From positions 1 to 41,516 of the forward strand of contig JADMIM010000025.1 of assembly GCA_015478585.1 (NCBI GenBank): DNA of 41,516 nt, given 5' to 3'. Positions 8,601 to 16,366 of this stretch are shown here, in pieces. How positions within the stretch are numbered: position 1 is the stretch's first letter; each line of letters opens with the position of its first letter. The translations under genes and the position numbers were made by a program. The DNA is from Thermaceae bacterium. GTDB lineage: Bacteria > Deinococcota > Deinococci > Deinococcales > Thermaceae. The notes beneath the pieces were generated by a model that had not been told where the DNA came from, did not search any database, and saw only the letters and a program-made list of their open reading frames with translations.

Positions 8601-8787
8601 CCCAGTCACCCCCCTAGCCAGAGCCTGGCAAGCTGCGCTGACCTCTACCCGCCAAGGTGGCGGGGCGGTCTCACCCAAAGCCCTGGGCGATTACGGTATC
8701 GTAGGAGTCTGGGCCAGATGGCTAAAGCGCAATTCTCCCTGGGGGGTAAACCCGGCAACGCCGCGTTCACAGCGGGATATCGGTTGA
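5677..8787 (+). CDS. Zinc-ribbon, class III cyclase-like, ATPase and TPR multidomain protein
   Basis: A 1036-residue multidomain signalling protein. Residues 3-22 form a zinc ribbon (two CxxC pairs, CPRC and CARC). Residues about 36-195 are a class III nucleotide cyclase domain: VVFFDLSRFT carries the first metal Asp, KFFGDGFLSVFG the second, and VNLSQRLSQ the Asn/Arg pair used in the transition state. Residues about 210-420 are a STAND-like P-loop ATPase with Walker A GPMGVGKS near 239-246 and Walker B VMVLEDLHNAD near 344. The remainder is alpha-helical TPR-like repeats rich in Leu, Ala and Glu. Such proteins are often described as adenylate cyclase or transcriptional-activator homologues. 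Cyclase activity is plausible but unproven, and no DNA-binding domain is seen. Confidence 0.85.
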   Translation: MICPRCGFTNAPGSETCARCGNTLLPGGSFVQERRWVSVVFFDLSRFTEYALAHPLEDTWQAANSALQSAAGHARLFGGHIDKFFGDGFLSVFGVPRSQESDARAALEAARAMVASSPLPGRAGVASGLVLRTPLGGGLAGDQTVLGPAVNLSQRLSQAAPPGEVWADTTTMRLVSTALGEALPPQPLKGYAEPLTPFRYAGLRSGSGNLVGRSTELRQLQELLQKVGSSGRRVILSGPMGVGKSYLAQHFVATLPEGVQGLVAPRLTAGVALRYALRQGLQDLLKEGLSGLRELELPERLRSILTFSIGLDEHPGLPSSELDALLVETWWQVLAKVAEKGPLVMVLEDLHNADPTVLEFSRRQPPPGVLLLLVARQNRWGSASDLVSLELAPLSLEHTQILVLQARPELGTATSLHLAEASGGFPLAIQALSLTNSGEPEPIPLYQPRLDSLPRLARVALQASAVLGPTVPPELVRHLVGEEADLTRLVGEGFLEADEHGQLKFAIPWLREATLGQVGGQQVQQWHQQAARWYQREGRLAESAGHLESAGEVTTAYRLWRVVAQTAWSEENYAGAILGYLEALRLAEGSVRLNAALEAAEAHLALGRYLEASELADLALQAPETPQVLRERALAIRLEASLELGQPEPLTLSPAATQEPRLRLALARTLPPAEARRLLGYLPSNLESQSHLILARGWLAEGHLVRAQAECEMYLDQSAATPAGRFQARILLAQTLWRQFKPQDAWEALSEEPGEVLPAWFSAWHQATKAALALDLGDLAQAERLLERALVLTEEAPDPCFERVSSVYLRYLEESGQLREARSFGEVALARTPTPLLLAHLVLIYALTPGQAAAEMLGRLLRGLEGVQDLEVRALCALATGFRAQYEGRPARESLRRAALLARQAHHPTLYFYALIALGQELESRDPKKSLVLSQYLLSQTAGRGFEVGHGYARLLRAQALLGQGRETSSLLEFAPVTPLARAWQAALTSTRQGGGAVSPKALGDYGIVGVWARWLKRNSPWGVNPATPRSQRDIG

Positions 8788-8825
8788 GGGCAGAGCAGAG
8801 GGCTCAAAGTCAAGAGGTCAGCAGC

Positions 8826-8875
8826 TACACCAGGACAGCATAATTGCCTTAGCAAATAAAAGTGTCCTGGACGCA
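8826..8875. repeat. MITE-like repeat, family 2, copy 1 (upstream of dnaG)
   Basis: ACACCAGGACAGCATAATTG followed by a spacer and TGTCCTGGACGC. CCAGGACA and TGTCCTGG are inverted. The minus strand aligns well with 20774-20822 over about 50 bases, so this is a dispersed element rather than chance. Confidence 0.5.
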
Positions 8876-8932
8876 TTTATTAGGCTATCAGCTTTTAGCT
8901 GGCTCGGCAGGCCGTAGTTATAAAAAGCGCGA

Positions 8933-8938
8933 TAGAAT
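8933..8938 (+). promoter_or_regulatory. Putative -10 box (TAGAAT) of dnaG
   Basis: TAGAAT lies 18 bases before the GTG start, with a GGAG ribosome-binding site at 8948-8951 between them. No good -35 is visible. Confidence 0.4.
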
Positions 8939-8956
8939 ACTCAGAACGGAGCAAGT

Positions 8957-10720
8957 GTGGACTCGCAAAGCGCCCAAGCCCTCGAGCTCATCCGCTCGCG
9001 TATGCCCATCCAGGATTTGGTGGGGCGCTATGTCGCCCTGAAGCCTGCGGGCAAGGGTCGCTGGAAAGGGCTTTGCCCATTTCATCAGGAGAAAACCCCC
9101 TCCTTCCAGGTAGACGAGACCAAGGGGCTGTGCTACTGCTTTGGCTGCAAGAGTGGGGGGGATATCTTTGCCTTTCTACAAAAAATCGAGGGCTTGGAGT
9201 TCCGCGAAGCCCTCCAGCGTCTGGCCCAGGAAACCGGGGTGGAGTTGCCCCAGTACAAGGGCAGCGGTGGACCAAAAAAAGAAATCCTGCAAGTCCTCGA
9301 GCTGGCCCAGGAATACTTCCGAAGCCACCTCAGCGGCGAGCCCCTGGCCTATCTGCATCAGCGTGGCCTCCAGCCCGAATCCATCGAAAAGTTTGGTCTA
9401 GGCTACGCCCCACAGGGCTGGGACGGGCTGCTCAAGTTCTTGCAGACCAAGGGGGTGAGTCCGCAGGAGGGCCTCGAGGCGGGGGTGTTGATGGAGAAAG
9501 ACGGACGCTTCTTCGACCGCTTCCGCCACCGCGTCACCTTCCCCATCCAAGACCCGCTGGGCCGCACGGTGGCTTTTACCGCGCGGGCTTTGTCGGCCGA
9601 GGATAGCCCCAAATACCTCAACTCACCCGAAACCGCACTGTTCAAGAAAAGCCTGCTGCTCTATGGCTATACGCAGGCCAGGGCTGCCATCCGCGAAACC
9701 CGGCGAGCAGTGGTAGTCGAAGGGCTATTTGACGTGATTGCCCTGCACCAACTCGGCTTTAGCGAGGCGGTGGCGGTGCTGGGCTCCTCGCTCTCGAGCG
9801 AACAGGCCCATCTGCTCAAACGTGCCGATGCCAGCGAGCTATACCTGTCCTTCGACGCGGACGAGGCTGGGCGCAAAGCCACCTTGCAAAGTGTGAACCT
9901 GGAAATCACCCGGAGTTTCTTAATCTATGCCGTGCTGCTCGAAGGCGGCAAAGACCCTGGCGACCTGCTTCTTGTCCAAGGCGGCCAAGAGCGCTACCAG
10001 ACGGCCCTCGAGACCGCCCTACCAGAGGTGGAATATCGCTTCGAGGCGGCCAGTGCGGGCCTCGACCTGACCCGGCCCGAGCACAAGCAAAAAGTGCTCG
10101 AGGCCCTCAAACCCCGCCTCTTATCCAGCGAACCCTTCGACCGGGTAGTACAAAAGTTGAAGGAAATAGTTCTCAGCCGCCTGGATTTGACCCCCAGGGC
10201 CTTCGAGGATTTTTTCGCCAGCAATAGCGAGGCCAAGCGACGGTTCAATAAGCTCGAGCCCAAAACATCCTACGGAATGATTCGCCAAGACCTTGGTGAA
10301 AAACGTGTACTGCGCGAGCTGGACATCATCGCCTTGCTCTGCTCGGTGCCCGAAGGCGAGTTTGAACTGTGGTGTCACTATGTCGAAGACCACACCTGGC
10401 CTTCGGAAGAGACCTTGCTGGCGGAGTTCATGGAAGTGGCCCGCAAAGAGCAGGGCAAAAACCGGGTCATGAAACACTTCGAGCAGCGCGGCGAGGGTTC
10501 AAGGCTGATTGATGCTCTCATGAAAAGACCCCCCTCCGATCACAAGGAGCTCGAGTTGCAGCTTGCCCACTCTATGGCTCTGGTGCGCGAGGTCTACTAC
10601 GAAATTCGCCTGGACAAGCTCAAAAACCAGCTCAAAATCAGCCCCTCGGTGGAGCTTCTGCGCGAGATTTCCGAGACCCAAAAAGCCATCGAGGCCGAGC
10701 GGCGGGTCTACAAACGATAA
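8957..10720 (+). CDS. dnaG: DNA primase
   Basis: DnaG makes RNA primers for chromosome replication. The 587-residue protein has the three standard parts. The N-terminal CHC2 zinc domain shows CPFH, seventeen residues, then CFGC (about residues 40-64). The central TOPRIM core contains [13 protein letters not shown] near 250 and SFDADEAGR near 297, which hold the metal-binding acids. A helical C-terminal region would contact the replicative helicase DnaB. The start is GTG, chosen because the GGAG site is well spaced and [16 protein letters not shown] fits primase N-termini. The length is normal. The gene appears to be transcribed alone. Confidence 0.97.
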   Translation: MDSQSAQALELIRSRMPIQDLVGRYVALKPAGKGRWKGLCPFHQEKTPSFQVDETKGLCYCFGCKSGGDIFAFLQKIEGLEFREALQRLAQETGVELPQYKGSGGPKKEILQVLELAQEYFRSHLSGEPLAYLHQRGLQPESIEKFGLGYAPQGWDGLLKFLQTKGVSPQEGLEAGVLMEKDGRFFDRFRHRVTFPIQDPLGRTVAFTARALSAEDSPKYLNSPETALFKKSLLLYGYTQARAAIRETRRAVVVEGLFDVIALHQLGFSEAVAVLGSSLSSEQAHLLKRADASELYLSFDADEAGRKATLQSVNLEITRSFLIYAVLLEGGKDPGDLLLVQGGQERYQTALETALPEVEYRFEAASAGLDLTRPEHKQKVLEALKPRLLSSEPFDRVVQKLKEIVLSRLDLTPRAFEDFFASNSEAKRRFNKLEPKTSYGMIRQDLGEKRVLRELDIIALLCSVPEGEFELWCHYVEDHTWPSEETLLAEFMEVARKEQGKNRVMKHFEQRGEGSRLIDALMKRPPSDHKELELQLAHSMALVREVYYEIRLDKLKNQLKISPSVELLREISETQKAIEAERRVYKR

Positions 10721-11073
10721 GGTGGCTTTGCTATCCAGCAGTGCCTCACCAACGATGTCGTGCAAAGAATATCGCGGTTCACTTTATCGCGTTTGTCACC
10801 CTTACGGCTCACGCAAGGGCCACAGGCCCCCGGCCACGCCGGTACTGGTCAAGGGCTACAGGCAGGTATCAATCCCCCCTACCCCTCTTACTAAGGGGGG
10901 CTAAAAGACCTCGCCAAAATCAGAGAACCGCGATATCTACCTGTGTTTGGCATTGCTCCCTACGGCGAATACCGCCCCAGGGAGTATCCGTGGAAACCGC
11001 TCTTATTCCAGCCAAGGGTCTATTCCTGCTATACTTGCAAACTGTTGCGCCTGTAGGGCGCTCTTGGAGAGCT
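10721..11073. other. Repeat-bearing spacer between dnaG and rimO
   Basis: About 350 bases without a credible gene. It holds a degenerate copy of the 38-base hairpin repeat, and a pair of related words: AATATCGCGGTTCACTTTATCG near 10769 and CAGAGAACCGCGATATC near 10921, the latter being the reverse complement of a 15-mer at 16261-16275. A GGAAACCGCTCTTATTCC word lies near 10990. Confidence 0.45.
10814..10856 (+). repeat. 38-base two-hairpin repeat, degenerate copy
   Basis: CAAGGGCCACAGGCCCCCGG then CCACGCCGGTACTGGTCAAGGGC, preceded by CACCCTTACGGCTCACG. The unit and flank match the tandem arrays at 23202-23315 and 35629-35742. One unit plus the start of a second is left. Confidence 0.6.
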
Positions 11074-12489
11074 ATGGCCGGTAAAGTTGGGTTTGTCAGT
11101 CTGGGATGTCCTAAAGCTCTGGTGGACTCGGAGCAGATTCTCTCACGCCTGCGGGCCGAGGGCTACGAGACCTCTCCCACCTATGCCGGGGCTGATTTAG
11201 TGGTGGTCAATACCTGCGGTTTTATCACCCCGGCGGTGGAGGAATCGCTCTCGGCGATTGGTGAGGCGCTGGCCGAGAACGGCAAGGTTATCGTGACCGG
11301 CTGCCTGGGAGCCAGGCCCGAGGTCATCAAACAGGCCCACCCCCAGGTGCTAGAAGTCACCGGCCCTGGCGAGATCGACAAGGTACTCCAGGCCGTTCAT
11401 CAGATTGCCCCGCCCAATGCCAACCCTTTTACTCGCCTGATTCCACCCCAGGTTACAAGGGGCGACGCGCCCCCCCGCTACGCGGGTACTGTCAAGCTCA
11501 CTCCCCGCCACTACGCCTATCTCAAAATCGCCGAGGGCTGCAACCACAAGTGCAGCTTTTGCATCATTCCGCAACTGCGTGGGCTGCAAACCTCGAGGGA
11601 TGCTGCTGACATCCTCTACGAGGCCACCCGTCTGGTCGGTACAAGAACCAAAGAGCTGCTGGTCATATCGCAGGACACCTCGGCCTACGGGATAGATATC
11701 CACCACCGCGAATCCGACTATGCCGGGAAGAAAGTTCGGGCACATCTAGTAGACCTGGTAAACGAGTTGTCCGAGCTGGGAGCCTGGCTGCGCCTGCACT
11801 ACGTTTACCCCTACCCCCACGTTCGTCAGCTCATTCCCTTGATGGCTGAGGGCAAGCTGCTGCCCTACTTGGACGTGCCCCTGCAACACGCCTCACCCAA
11901 GATTCTGCGGGCCATGCGCCGTCCGGGGGGGGCCGAGTCACACCTCCAGACTATCCAGGAATGGCGTTCGATTGCGCCAGATTTGGCGATTCGCTCCACT
12001 TTTATCGTGGGCTTTCCCGGCGAGACCGAAGAGGATTTCAGCTTGCTGCTGGACTTCATAAGCCAGGCCCGCTTAGACCGGGTGGGCTGTTTTACCTACT
12101 CTGAGGTCGAAGGGGCTGCGGCCAACGCACTGGGGGGCCGAATCCCGGAAGAGCTCAAGGAGGAGCGCAAGGCCCGCTTCATGGAGCTGCAAAGCCGCAT
12201 AAGCCTCGAGAAAAACCGCGCCAAAGTGGGAAAAGTGCTCGAGGTTATCGTGGATAACTACGGCGAGCTGCCCGGCAGCGTAATCGGGCGCAGCCAATAC
12301 GATGCTCCCGGTATTGACGGGCTGGTCTATGCCAATACCGACGGCACAGTCAAAATTGGAGACATTATTCGCGTGCGCATCAGCGCAGCCGAAACCTACG
12401 ACCTTCACGGGGAGATGGTGGGCACGGTAGCCTGGAAGCCGGGTGTACCGGTTATGGGCGCTATGGCAAGCGAAACCATTCGGTTGTAA
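11074..12489 (+). CDS. rimO: Ribosomal protein S12 methylthiotransferase
   Basis: RimO is a radical-SAM enzyme that adds a methylthio group to an aspartate of ribosomal protein S12. The 471-residue protein has the N-terminal UPF0004 domain, with cluster-binding cysteines in [20 protein letters not shown] and VTGCLGARP. The radical-SAM motif CNHKCSFC lies near residues 157-164. A C-terminal TRAM domain ends the protein. The [10 protein letters not shown] signature separates RimO from MiaB (GCQMN). The ATG at 11074, preceded by TTGGAGAGC, gives the usual start; the longer upstream frame runs through repeats and is rejected. It is probably transcribed alone. Confidence 0.95.
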   Translation: MAGKVGFVSLGCPKALVDSEQILSRLRAEGYETSPTYAGADLVVVNTCGFITPAVEESLSAIGEALAENGKVIVTGCLGARPEVIKQAHPQVLEVTGPGEIDKVLQAVHQIAPPNANPFTRLIPPQVTRGDAPPRYAGTVKLTPRHYAYLKIAEGCNHKCSFCIIPQLRGLQTSRDAADILYEATRLVGTRTKELLVISQDTSAYGIDIHHRESDYAGKKVRAHLVDLVNELSELGAWLRLHYVYPYPHVRQLIPLMAEGKLLPYLDVPLQHASPKILRAMRRPGGAESHLQTIQEWRSIAPDLAIRSTFIVGFPGETEEDFSLLLDFISQARLDRVGCFTYSEVEGAAANALGGRIPEELKEERKARFMELQSRISLEKNRAKVGKVLEVIVDNYGELPGSVIGRSQYDAPGIDGLVYANTDGTVKIGDIIRVRISAAETYDLHGEMVGTVAWKPGVPVMGAMASETIRL

Positions 12490-12720
12490 GCTACCCTCAA
12501 GCGCTATGGTCTCGTATCCGACTGCAAAATCCCGCACAATATTCGTAGGCAGGTGTTGGGCCTGGAGTAAATGTGGGGCTATGGTCATACAGAACCCTAG
12601 CCGCGCTTTATTTTGGCTTGCATTACCGAGAATGCATTTGCGATCAACCCTCACCAGCCAGCATCTTGGTCGTTGGTCGTTGGGCATTTGGCATCGGACA
12701 GGACGCAGAGCGGAGCAGTT
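12490..12720. other. Spacer between rimO and trkA with word repeats
   Basis: No gene is seen. The end contains a GGTCGTTGGTCGTTGGGCAT then TTGGCATCGGAC word series (about 12667-12703), of the same low-complexity type as other spacers here. GGAG at 12712-12715 is the ribosome-binding site of trkA. Confidence 0.4.
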
Positions 12721-14058
12721 ATGTACATAGTTATCGCAGGTGGCGGAGAAATCGGTTCCCAACTTGCTAAGGCCATCCACAAAGACCACGACGTGGTGGT
12801 GGTGGATACCAACCCCGAGGTGAGGGAGCGGCTGAGCGGTCTGGACGTGCAAATCGTCACTGGCAGCATCACCGAACCCAGCATATTGCGCGAGGCCAAA
12901 GTAGACCTCAGCGACACTTTTATCGCCACTACCAACTGGGACGAGGTAAACCTGATTGCCTGTATGCTCGCCAAGGGTCTGGGGGCCAAGGAAACCCTTT
13001 GCTTCGTGGGCAAACAGTCCTACATGGACATCCTTACCGATCCCCAGACTGTCGAGCTGTTGGGGATGCGCATAGACCAGGTATTCTGGCCGCAGCGCTC
13101 GCTGGCAAAAGAAATTGTCGAGGTGATCCGGGTTCCTGGGGCGGTAGACACCGAGACCCTGGCGGGGGGCCGCTTGCGCTTCGTGGAGTATCAAGTGCGC
13201 GAGGGAGGGCCCTATGCAGGCAAGGAATTGGCCCTGCTGGACTGGCCCGACGGCAGCTTTATGGCCGGAATCCTGCGCGAGGGTCGCTTTATCGCCGTTA
13301 CCGACCCCGACTTTAGCAACTTTTCCCTCGAGCCCGAGGATCGTATTTTTTTCATGACCACCCCCAGCGGCTTCGATGCCATCCAGGCTTGCTTCGCGCC
13401 CCGCAGCCGGGTGCGGCGGGTAATGGTGGTGGGTGGGGGCAACGTGGGCTACATGGTGGCCCAAGAACTCCTGCGGGTACGCCTCGAGGTAACTATCATT
13501 GACCACGAACCCGCCCGCTGTGCCTGGCTGGCCGAGCAGTTGCCCGGAGCCTTGGTATTGGAGGGCGACGGAACCGACCTCGAGCTGCTAGAGTCGGAGG
13601 GTCTGGATCAGGTGGATGCAGTGGTGGCCGTTACTGAGAACGACGAGAAAAACCTGCTGGTATCGCTCCTAGCCAAGCAGGTAGGGGTACAAAAGGTGGT
13701 TACACGGGTCAACCGGGGTGAGAACCGCCGCCTTTTCGAGCATGTCGGCATTGACATCCCCCTCACCCCCAGAGCCGCCGCCGTGCGCGAGGTGATGGAC
13801 TGGCTCTCGCCCGAAAACGTAGACCACCTGGCCCTGATCGAAGACCAGGTTGAGCTGCTGGAGTTCGAGTTGCCCGGCAACTTCCGCGAGATACCCTTCG
13901 ACAATCTGCCCCTGCCCAAAGGAGCTGTGGCGGTGGCCCTCGAGCGCGGCACCAAGGTCTATCTGCGCAGCCCTCAACTGGCCGTCACTGCGGGCGACAA
14001 ACTTCTAGTCCTGACTGACCGGCGGGTGTCCGATGCAGTTCTCGAGCAGATCGCCTGA
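12721..14058 (+). CDS. trkA: Trk potassium uptake regulator, NAD-binding
   Basis: TrkA is the cytosolic gating ring of the Trk potassium uptake system. The 445-residue protein is a tandem duplication, each half with an NAD-binding Rossmann domain and a TrkA-C domain. The first dinucleotide motif is IVIAGGGEIGSQLA at the N-terminus. The second is VMVVGGGNVGYMVAQ near residues 233-247, followed by an acidic strand end (IIDHEP). MYIVIAGGGEIG is the standard start and has a GGAG site. The gene overlaps trkH by 26 bases, so the two are coupled, and together they form one transporter. Confidence 0.95.
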   Translation: MYIVIAGGGEIGSQLAKAIHKDHDVVVVDTNPEVRERLSGLDVQIVTGSITEPSILREAKVDLSDTFIATTNWDEVNLIACMLAKGLGAKETLCFVGKQSYMDILTDPQTVELLGMRIDQVFWPQRSLAKEIVEVIRVPGAVDTETLAGGRLRFVEYQVREGGPYAGKELALLDWPDGSFMAGILREGRFIAVTDPDFSNFSLEPEDRIFFMTTPSGFDAIQACFAPRSRVRRVMVVGGGNVGYMVAQELLRVRLEVTIIDHEPARCAWLAEQLPGALVLEGDGTDLELLESEGLDQVDAVVAVTENDEKNLLVSLLAKQVGVQKVVTRVNRGENRRLFEHVGIDIPLTPRAAAVREVMDWLSPENVDHLALIEDQVELLEFELPGNFREIPFDNLPLPKGAVAVALERGTKVYLRSPQLAVTAGDKLLVLTDRRVSDAVLEQIA

Positions 14059-15505
14059 GCGCTACATCCCCCAAGTTACGCTCTTCTTTTTGGGCACGGT
14101 GTATCTGGGCCTGGGGCTGGTGATGCTGGCCCTCAGCATCGCGGCCTTGGTTTTGCACGAAAGAGCCCTGGGCTTTGGGGTCGGAGCAATCTTGGGCATC
14201 GGCCTGGGCGTGGTTTTCCGCCGGGCCGGAGACGGACGGGGCGAGCCCAGCCGGGCCGAGGCTCTGCTCTCGGTGGCGGTGCTGTGGCTGATGGCTCCGC
14301 TGCTGGGAGCTTTTCCCTACTGGCTTTCGGGCAAGATGGCTTTTCTGGACGGGTTACTCGAGGCCACCGCAGGCTTCACCACCAGCGGGGTTAGCGCCCT
14401 TTCCGACTTTACCTCCTTTGGCTACGTGTTGCTGCTGTATCGCTCCCTGAGTCAGTGGCTGGGCGGCGTAGGGATTCTGGTGCTGCTGGCTTCGGTGTTG
14501 ACCATTTTAGGAGTAGCCGGACGACAGTTGTTCATGACAGAAAATGCTGGTCTCCGGCGCGAATCCCTCTCCCCTCGCCTGCGCAGTGCGGCCCGCAACA
14601 TAATGCTGGTTTATGGCAGCCTCACCGTACTGGCCGCAGTGTGCTATGGCCTGGCCGGGGTTCCCTGGTTCGAGGCCGTCAGCACGGCCCTCTCTACTTT
14701 ATCCACCGGTGGTTTTAGCCCCAACCCTCACAGCTTTCAAACCTATTCGCCCCTAGCTCAGTGGTTTGGAACGCTGTTCATGTTTTTAGGCGGGGCCAGT
14801 TTTCTCTTGCTGTATCGGTTGTTTTTTCACGGCGACCGCAAGTTGCTGGGGGAACTCGAGTTTCGCGTGTACACCATAATCATCCTGCTGGCCGGTTTTA
14901 GCCTGACCCTGTTCTTGTATACCCACCCCACCGCGGCTGTCCAATACAGCTTTGCAGAAGCCCTGCGCCAGGCTTTCTTCAGCGTGACCTCTTTGGCTAC
15001 TACTACCGGCTTCGTCAGCGCCAACTACAGCACCTGGGCTCCAGGGGCCCAGGCTATATTGCTGGCAATGATGTTTGCAGGCGGGTGCGCGGGCAGCAGC
15101 ACCGGTGGCATCAAGATAATTCGCTGGCTGGTTATCGGAGCCCTGGCGCGGCGGGAACTGCTGCGCACCATACATCCCCAGGCGATCGTCACCCTGCGCA
15201 TCGGCAGCAAAGCCATCAGCGAGGATGTAATGCGTTCGGTAGCGGCCTTCATCACCTTGTACGTGGGTCTGCTCGCCATCTCTACCTTAGTTATCTCGCT
15301 ACTGGAGAACAACTTCGTGCTGGGGTTTACCGCCGCCGCCCAAGCTATCGGCAACGGCGGTCAGGCCCTCGGTGCGGGCTCCTATGCCAGCTTCCATCCG
15401 CTATCCAAGATTATCCTGATGATCCAAATGTGGGCCGGTCGCATCGAGCTGGTTCCGGTGTTTTTGTTGCTCACACCGGAGTTATGGAAGCGGCTGCGGG
15501 GATGA
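14033..15505 (+). CDS. trkH: Trk potassium uptake channel subunit
   Basis: TrkH is the membrane channel of the potassium uptake system gated by TrkA. The 490-residue protein is very hydrophobic, with about ten transmembrane segments and the four-fold pore repeats of the TrkH/KtrB family. Selectivity-filter-like segments are visible: TAGFTTSGVSA near residue 112, LSTGGFSP near 225, TTTGFVSANY near 322, and IGNGGQALG near 440. The start lies inside the 3' end of trkA (26-base overlap). The length is in the usual range. It ends in a run of spacer with a strong stem-loop shared with tRNA-Ala. Confidence 0.95.
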   Translation: MQFSSRSPERYIPQVTLFFLGTVYLGLGLVMLALSIAALVLHERALGFGVGAILGIGLGVVFRRAGDGRGEPSRAEALLSVAVLWLMAPLLGAFPYWLSGKMAFLDGLLEATAGFTTSGVSALSDFTSFGYVLLLYRSLSQWLGGVGILVLLASVLTILGVAGRQLFMTENAGLRRESLSPRLRSAARNIMLVYGSLTVLAAVCYGLAGVPWFEAVSTALSTLSTGGFSPNPHSFQTYSPLAQWFGTLFMFLGGASFLLLYRLFFHGDRKLLGELEFRVYTIIILLAGFSLTLFLYTHPTAAVQYSFAEALRQAFFSVTSLATTTGFVSANYSTWAPGAQAILLAMMFAGGCAGSSTGGIKIIRWLVIGALARRELLRTIHPQAIVTLRIGSKAISEDVMRSVAAFITLYVGLLAISTLVISLLENNFVLGFTAAAQAIGNGGQALGAGSYASFHPLSKIILMIQMWAGRIELVPVFLLLTPELWKRLRG

Positions 15506-15544
15506 TCGAGGTAAAACCCGGAGGGGGCTTGGTATTACGCTAAA

Positions 15545-15567
15545 CCCGGAGGTATTTCTCCTCCGGG
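15545..15567. terminator. Bidirectional stem-loop between trkH and tRNA-Ala
   Basis: CCCGGAGG (15545-15552), a 7-base loop, and CCTCCGGG (15560-15567) form a perfect 8-bp stem between the convergent trkH and tRNA-Ala. On the minus strand it is followed by TTTAGCG. Confidence 0.6.
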
Positions 15568-15602
15568 CTCTGCTTTGCGTATTTTGTCCAGGAGACTTTC
15601 TC

Positions 15603-15685
<83 letters not shown>

Positions 15686-15732
15686 AACCGCTATGTTAGC
15701 GGTCTGGAAGAGGGTTGTCAAGCCTGAAGCGG

Positions 15733-15897
15733 TTATTGAAACTCGAGGTCGGTGCGCTCGAGGGGAAGGTCTAACCCTTCATATACTTCGGCCAAGCTCA
15801 GGCTCATCTCCGGGCAAGGAACAGGAAAACTGCCCTCTCCAACCACATCCAGGTAAAACCATTTTTTGCCCTCGCGGTAGTAACCCTCGACTCTTTT
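15733..15897 (-). pseudogene. C-terminal fragment of a Uma2-like protein
   Basis: On the minus strand a frame reads RVEGYYREGKKWFYLDVVGE and ends ...MSLSLAEVYEGLDL then a short tail and TAA. This resembles the C-terminal end of Uma2-family (DUF820, putative endonuclease fold) proteins, which are often multicopy in Meiothermus and related thermophiles. Only about 54 codons remain. The frame breaks at about 15897, exactly where the transposase fragment on the other strand begins, so the gene was probably cut by an insertion. The assignment rests on a short match by eye. Confidence 0.45.
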
Positions 15898-15899
15898 AG

Positions 15900-16121
15900 A
15901 CTGTCGTCACCACCGATAAAGGCTACATCTCTAAAGCCCTCAAGCAACATCTGGCTAATCAAGCCGTAGACCTTGTTACTCCCAGAAAATCCAACCAACC
16001 CCCACCGCGCAGACGAGAACAACATTTGTACACCGGTTATCACCGCGTTGAATCGGTCTTCTCCGCCCTCGACCGTCTAGAGCGGTTTTCAGAAAGAATA
16101 GGACAGTCCACCCGCTTATAA
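15900..16121 (+). pseudogene. C-terminal fragment of a DDE transposase
   Basis: The open frame from 15900 to the TAA at 16119-16121 reads TTDKGYISKALKQHLANQAV near its start and RVESVFSALDRLERFSERI near its end. DKGY and the HRVES[VI]FS..L pattern are typical of the C-terminal half of IS4/IS5/IS982-like DDE transposases, with the last catalytic Glu in RVES. The N-terminal half with the first Asp residues is missing, so it is inactive. It abuts the Uma2-like fragment. Confidence 0.65.
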
Positions 16122-16335
16122 AGACCGTACCCAGCGCCTTTTTGTTGCTAGGAGTAGCGGCAAAAATAGCGGAAATCGCGATAGGCTTATCCCTTCGCCC
16201 TTACCGCTCTACCCTTGCTGATCAACTCCCCCACTTGGGGTTTAGTTCTTGGCTACCTTATCGCGGTTCTCTGCTCAGATGAGTACAGTAAATAGGCCCA
16301 GGCTACCCCAAGGTTCTTTTCGAAAACCGCTCTAG
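16077..16335. repeat. Inverted 14-mers bounding a 259-base segment
   Basis: CTAGAGCGGTTTTC (16077-16090) and its exact reverse complement GAAAACCGCTCTAG (16322-16335) bound a segment with no gene. Another near-copy, GAAAACCGCTCTAA, lies at 16357-16370 over the stop of the next gene. Related 12-mers occur at 5484, 10990 and 27519. It may be the ends of a small mobile element. The interior also holds a TATCGCGGTTCTCTG 15-mer (near 16261) found inverted at 10921. Confidence 0.4.
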
Positions 16336-16366
16336 CTTTTCCGAATTGGGGTCAAAGAAAACCGCT

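Noticed and set aside
10741-11073. N-terminal extension of rimO through the dnaG-rimO spacer
   Set aside because: It crosses repeats and stops resembling any family; [16 protein letters not shown] at 11074 with GGAGA is the normal start.
12613-12720. N-terminal extension of trkA
   Set aside because: The residues before MYIVIAGGGEIG do not fit TrkA, and the GGAG site is directly before 12721.
15804-16043. Minus-strand ORF beginning MITGVQMLFSSARWG
   Set aside because: It is antisense to the transposase fragment and changes frame relative to the Uma2-like fragment; it is a shadow.
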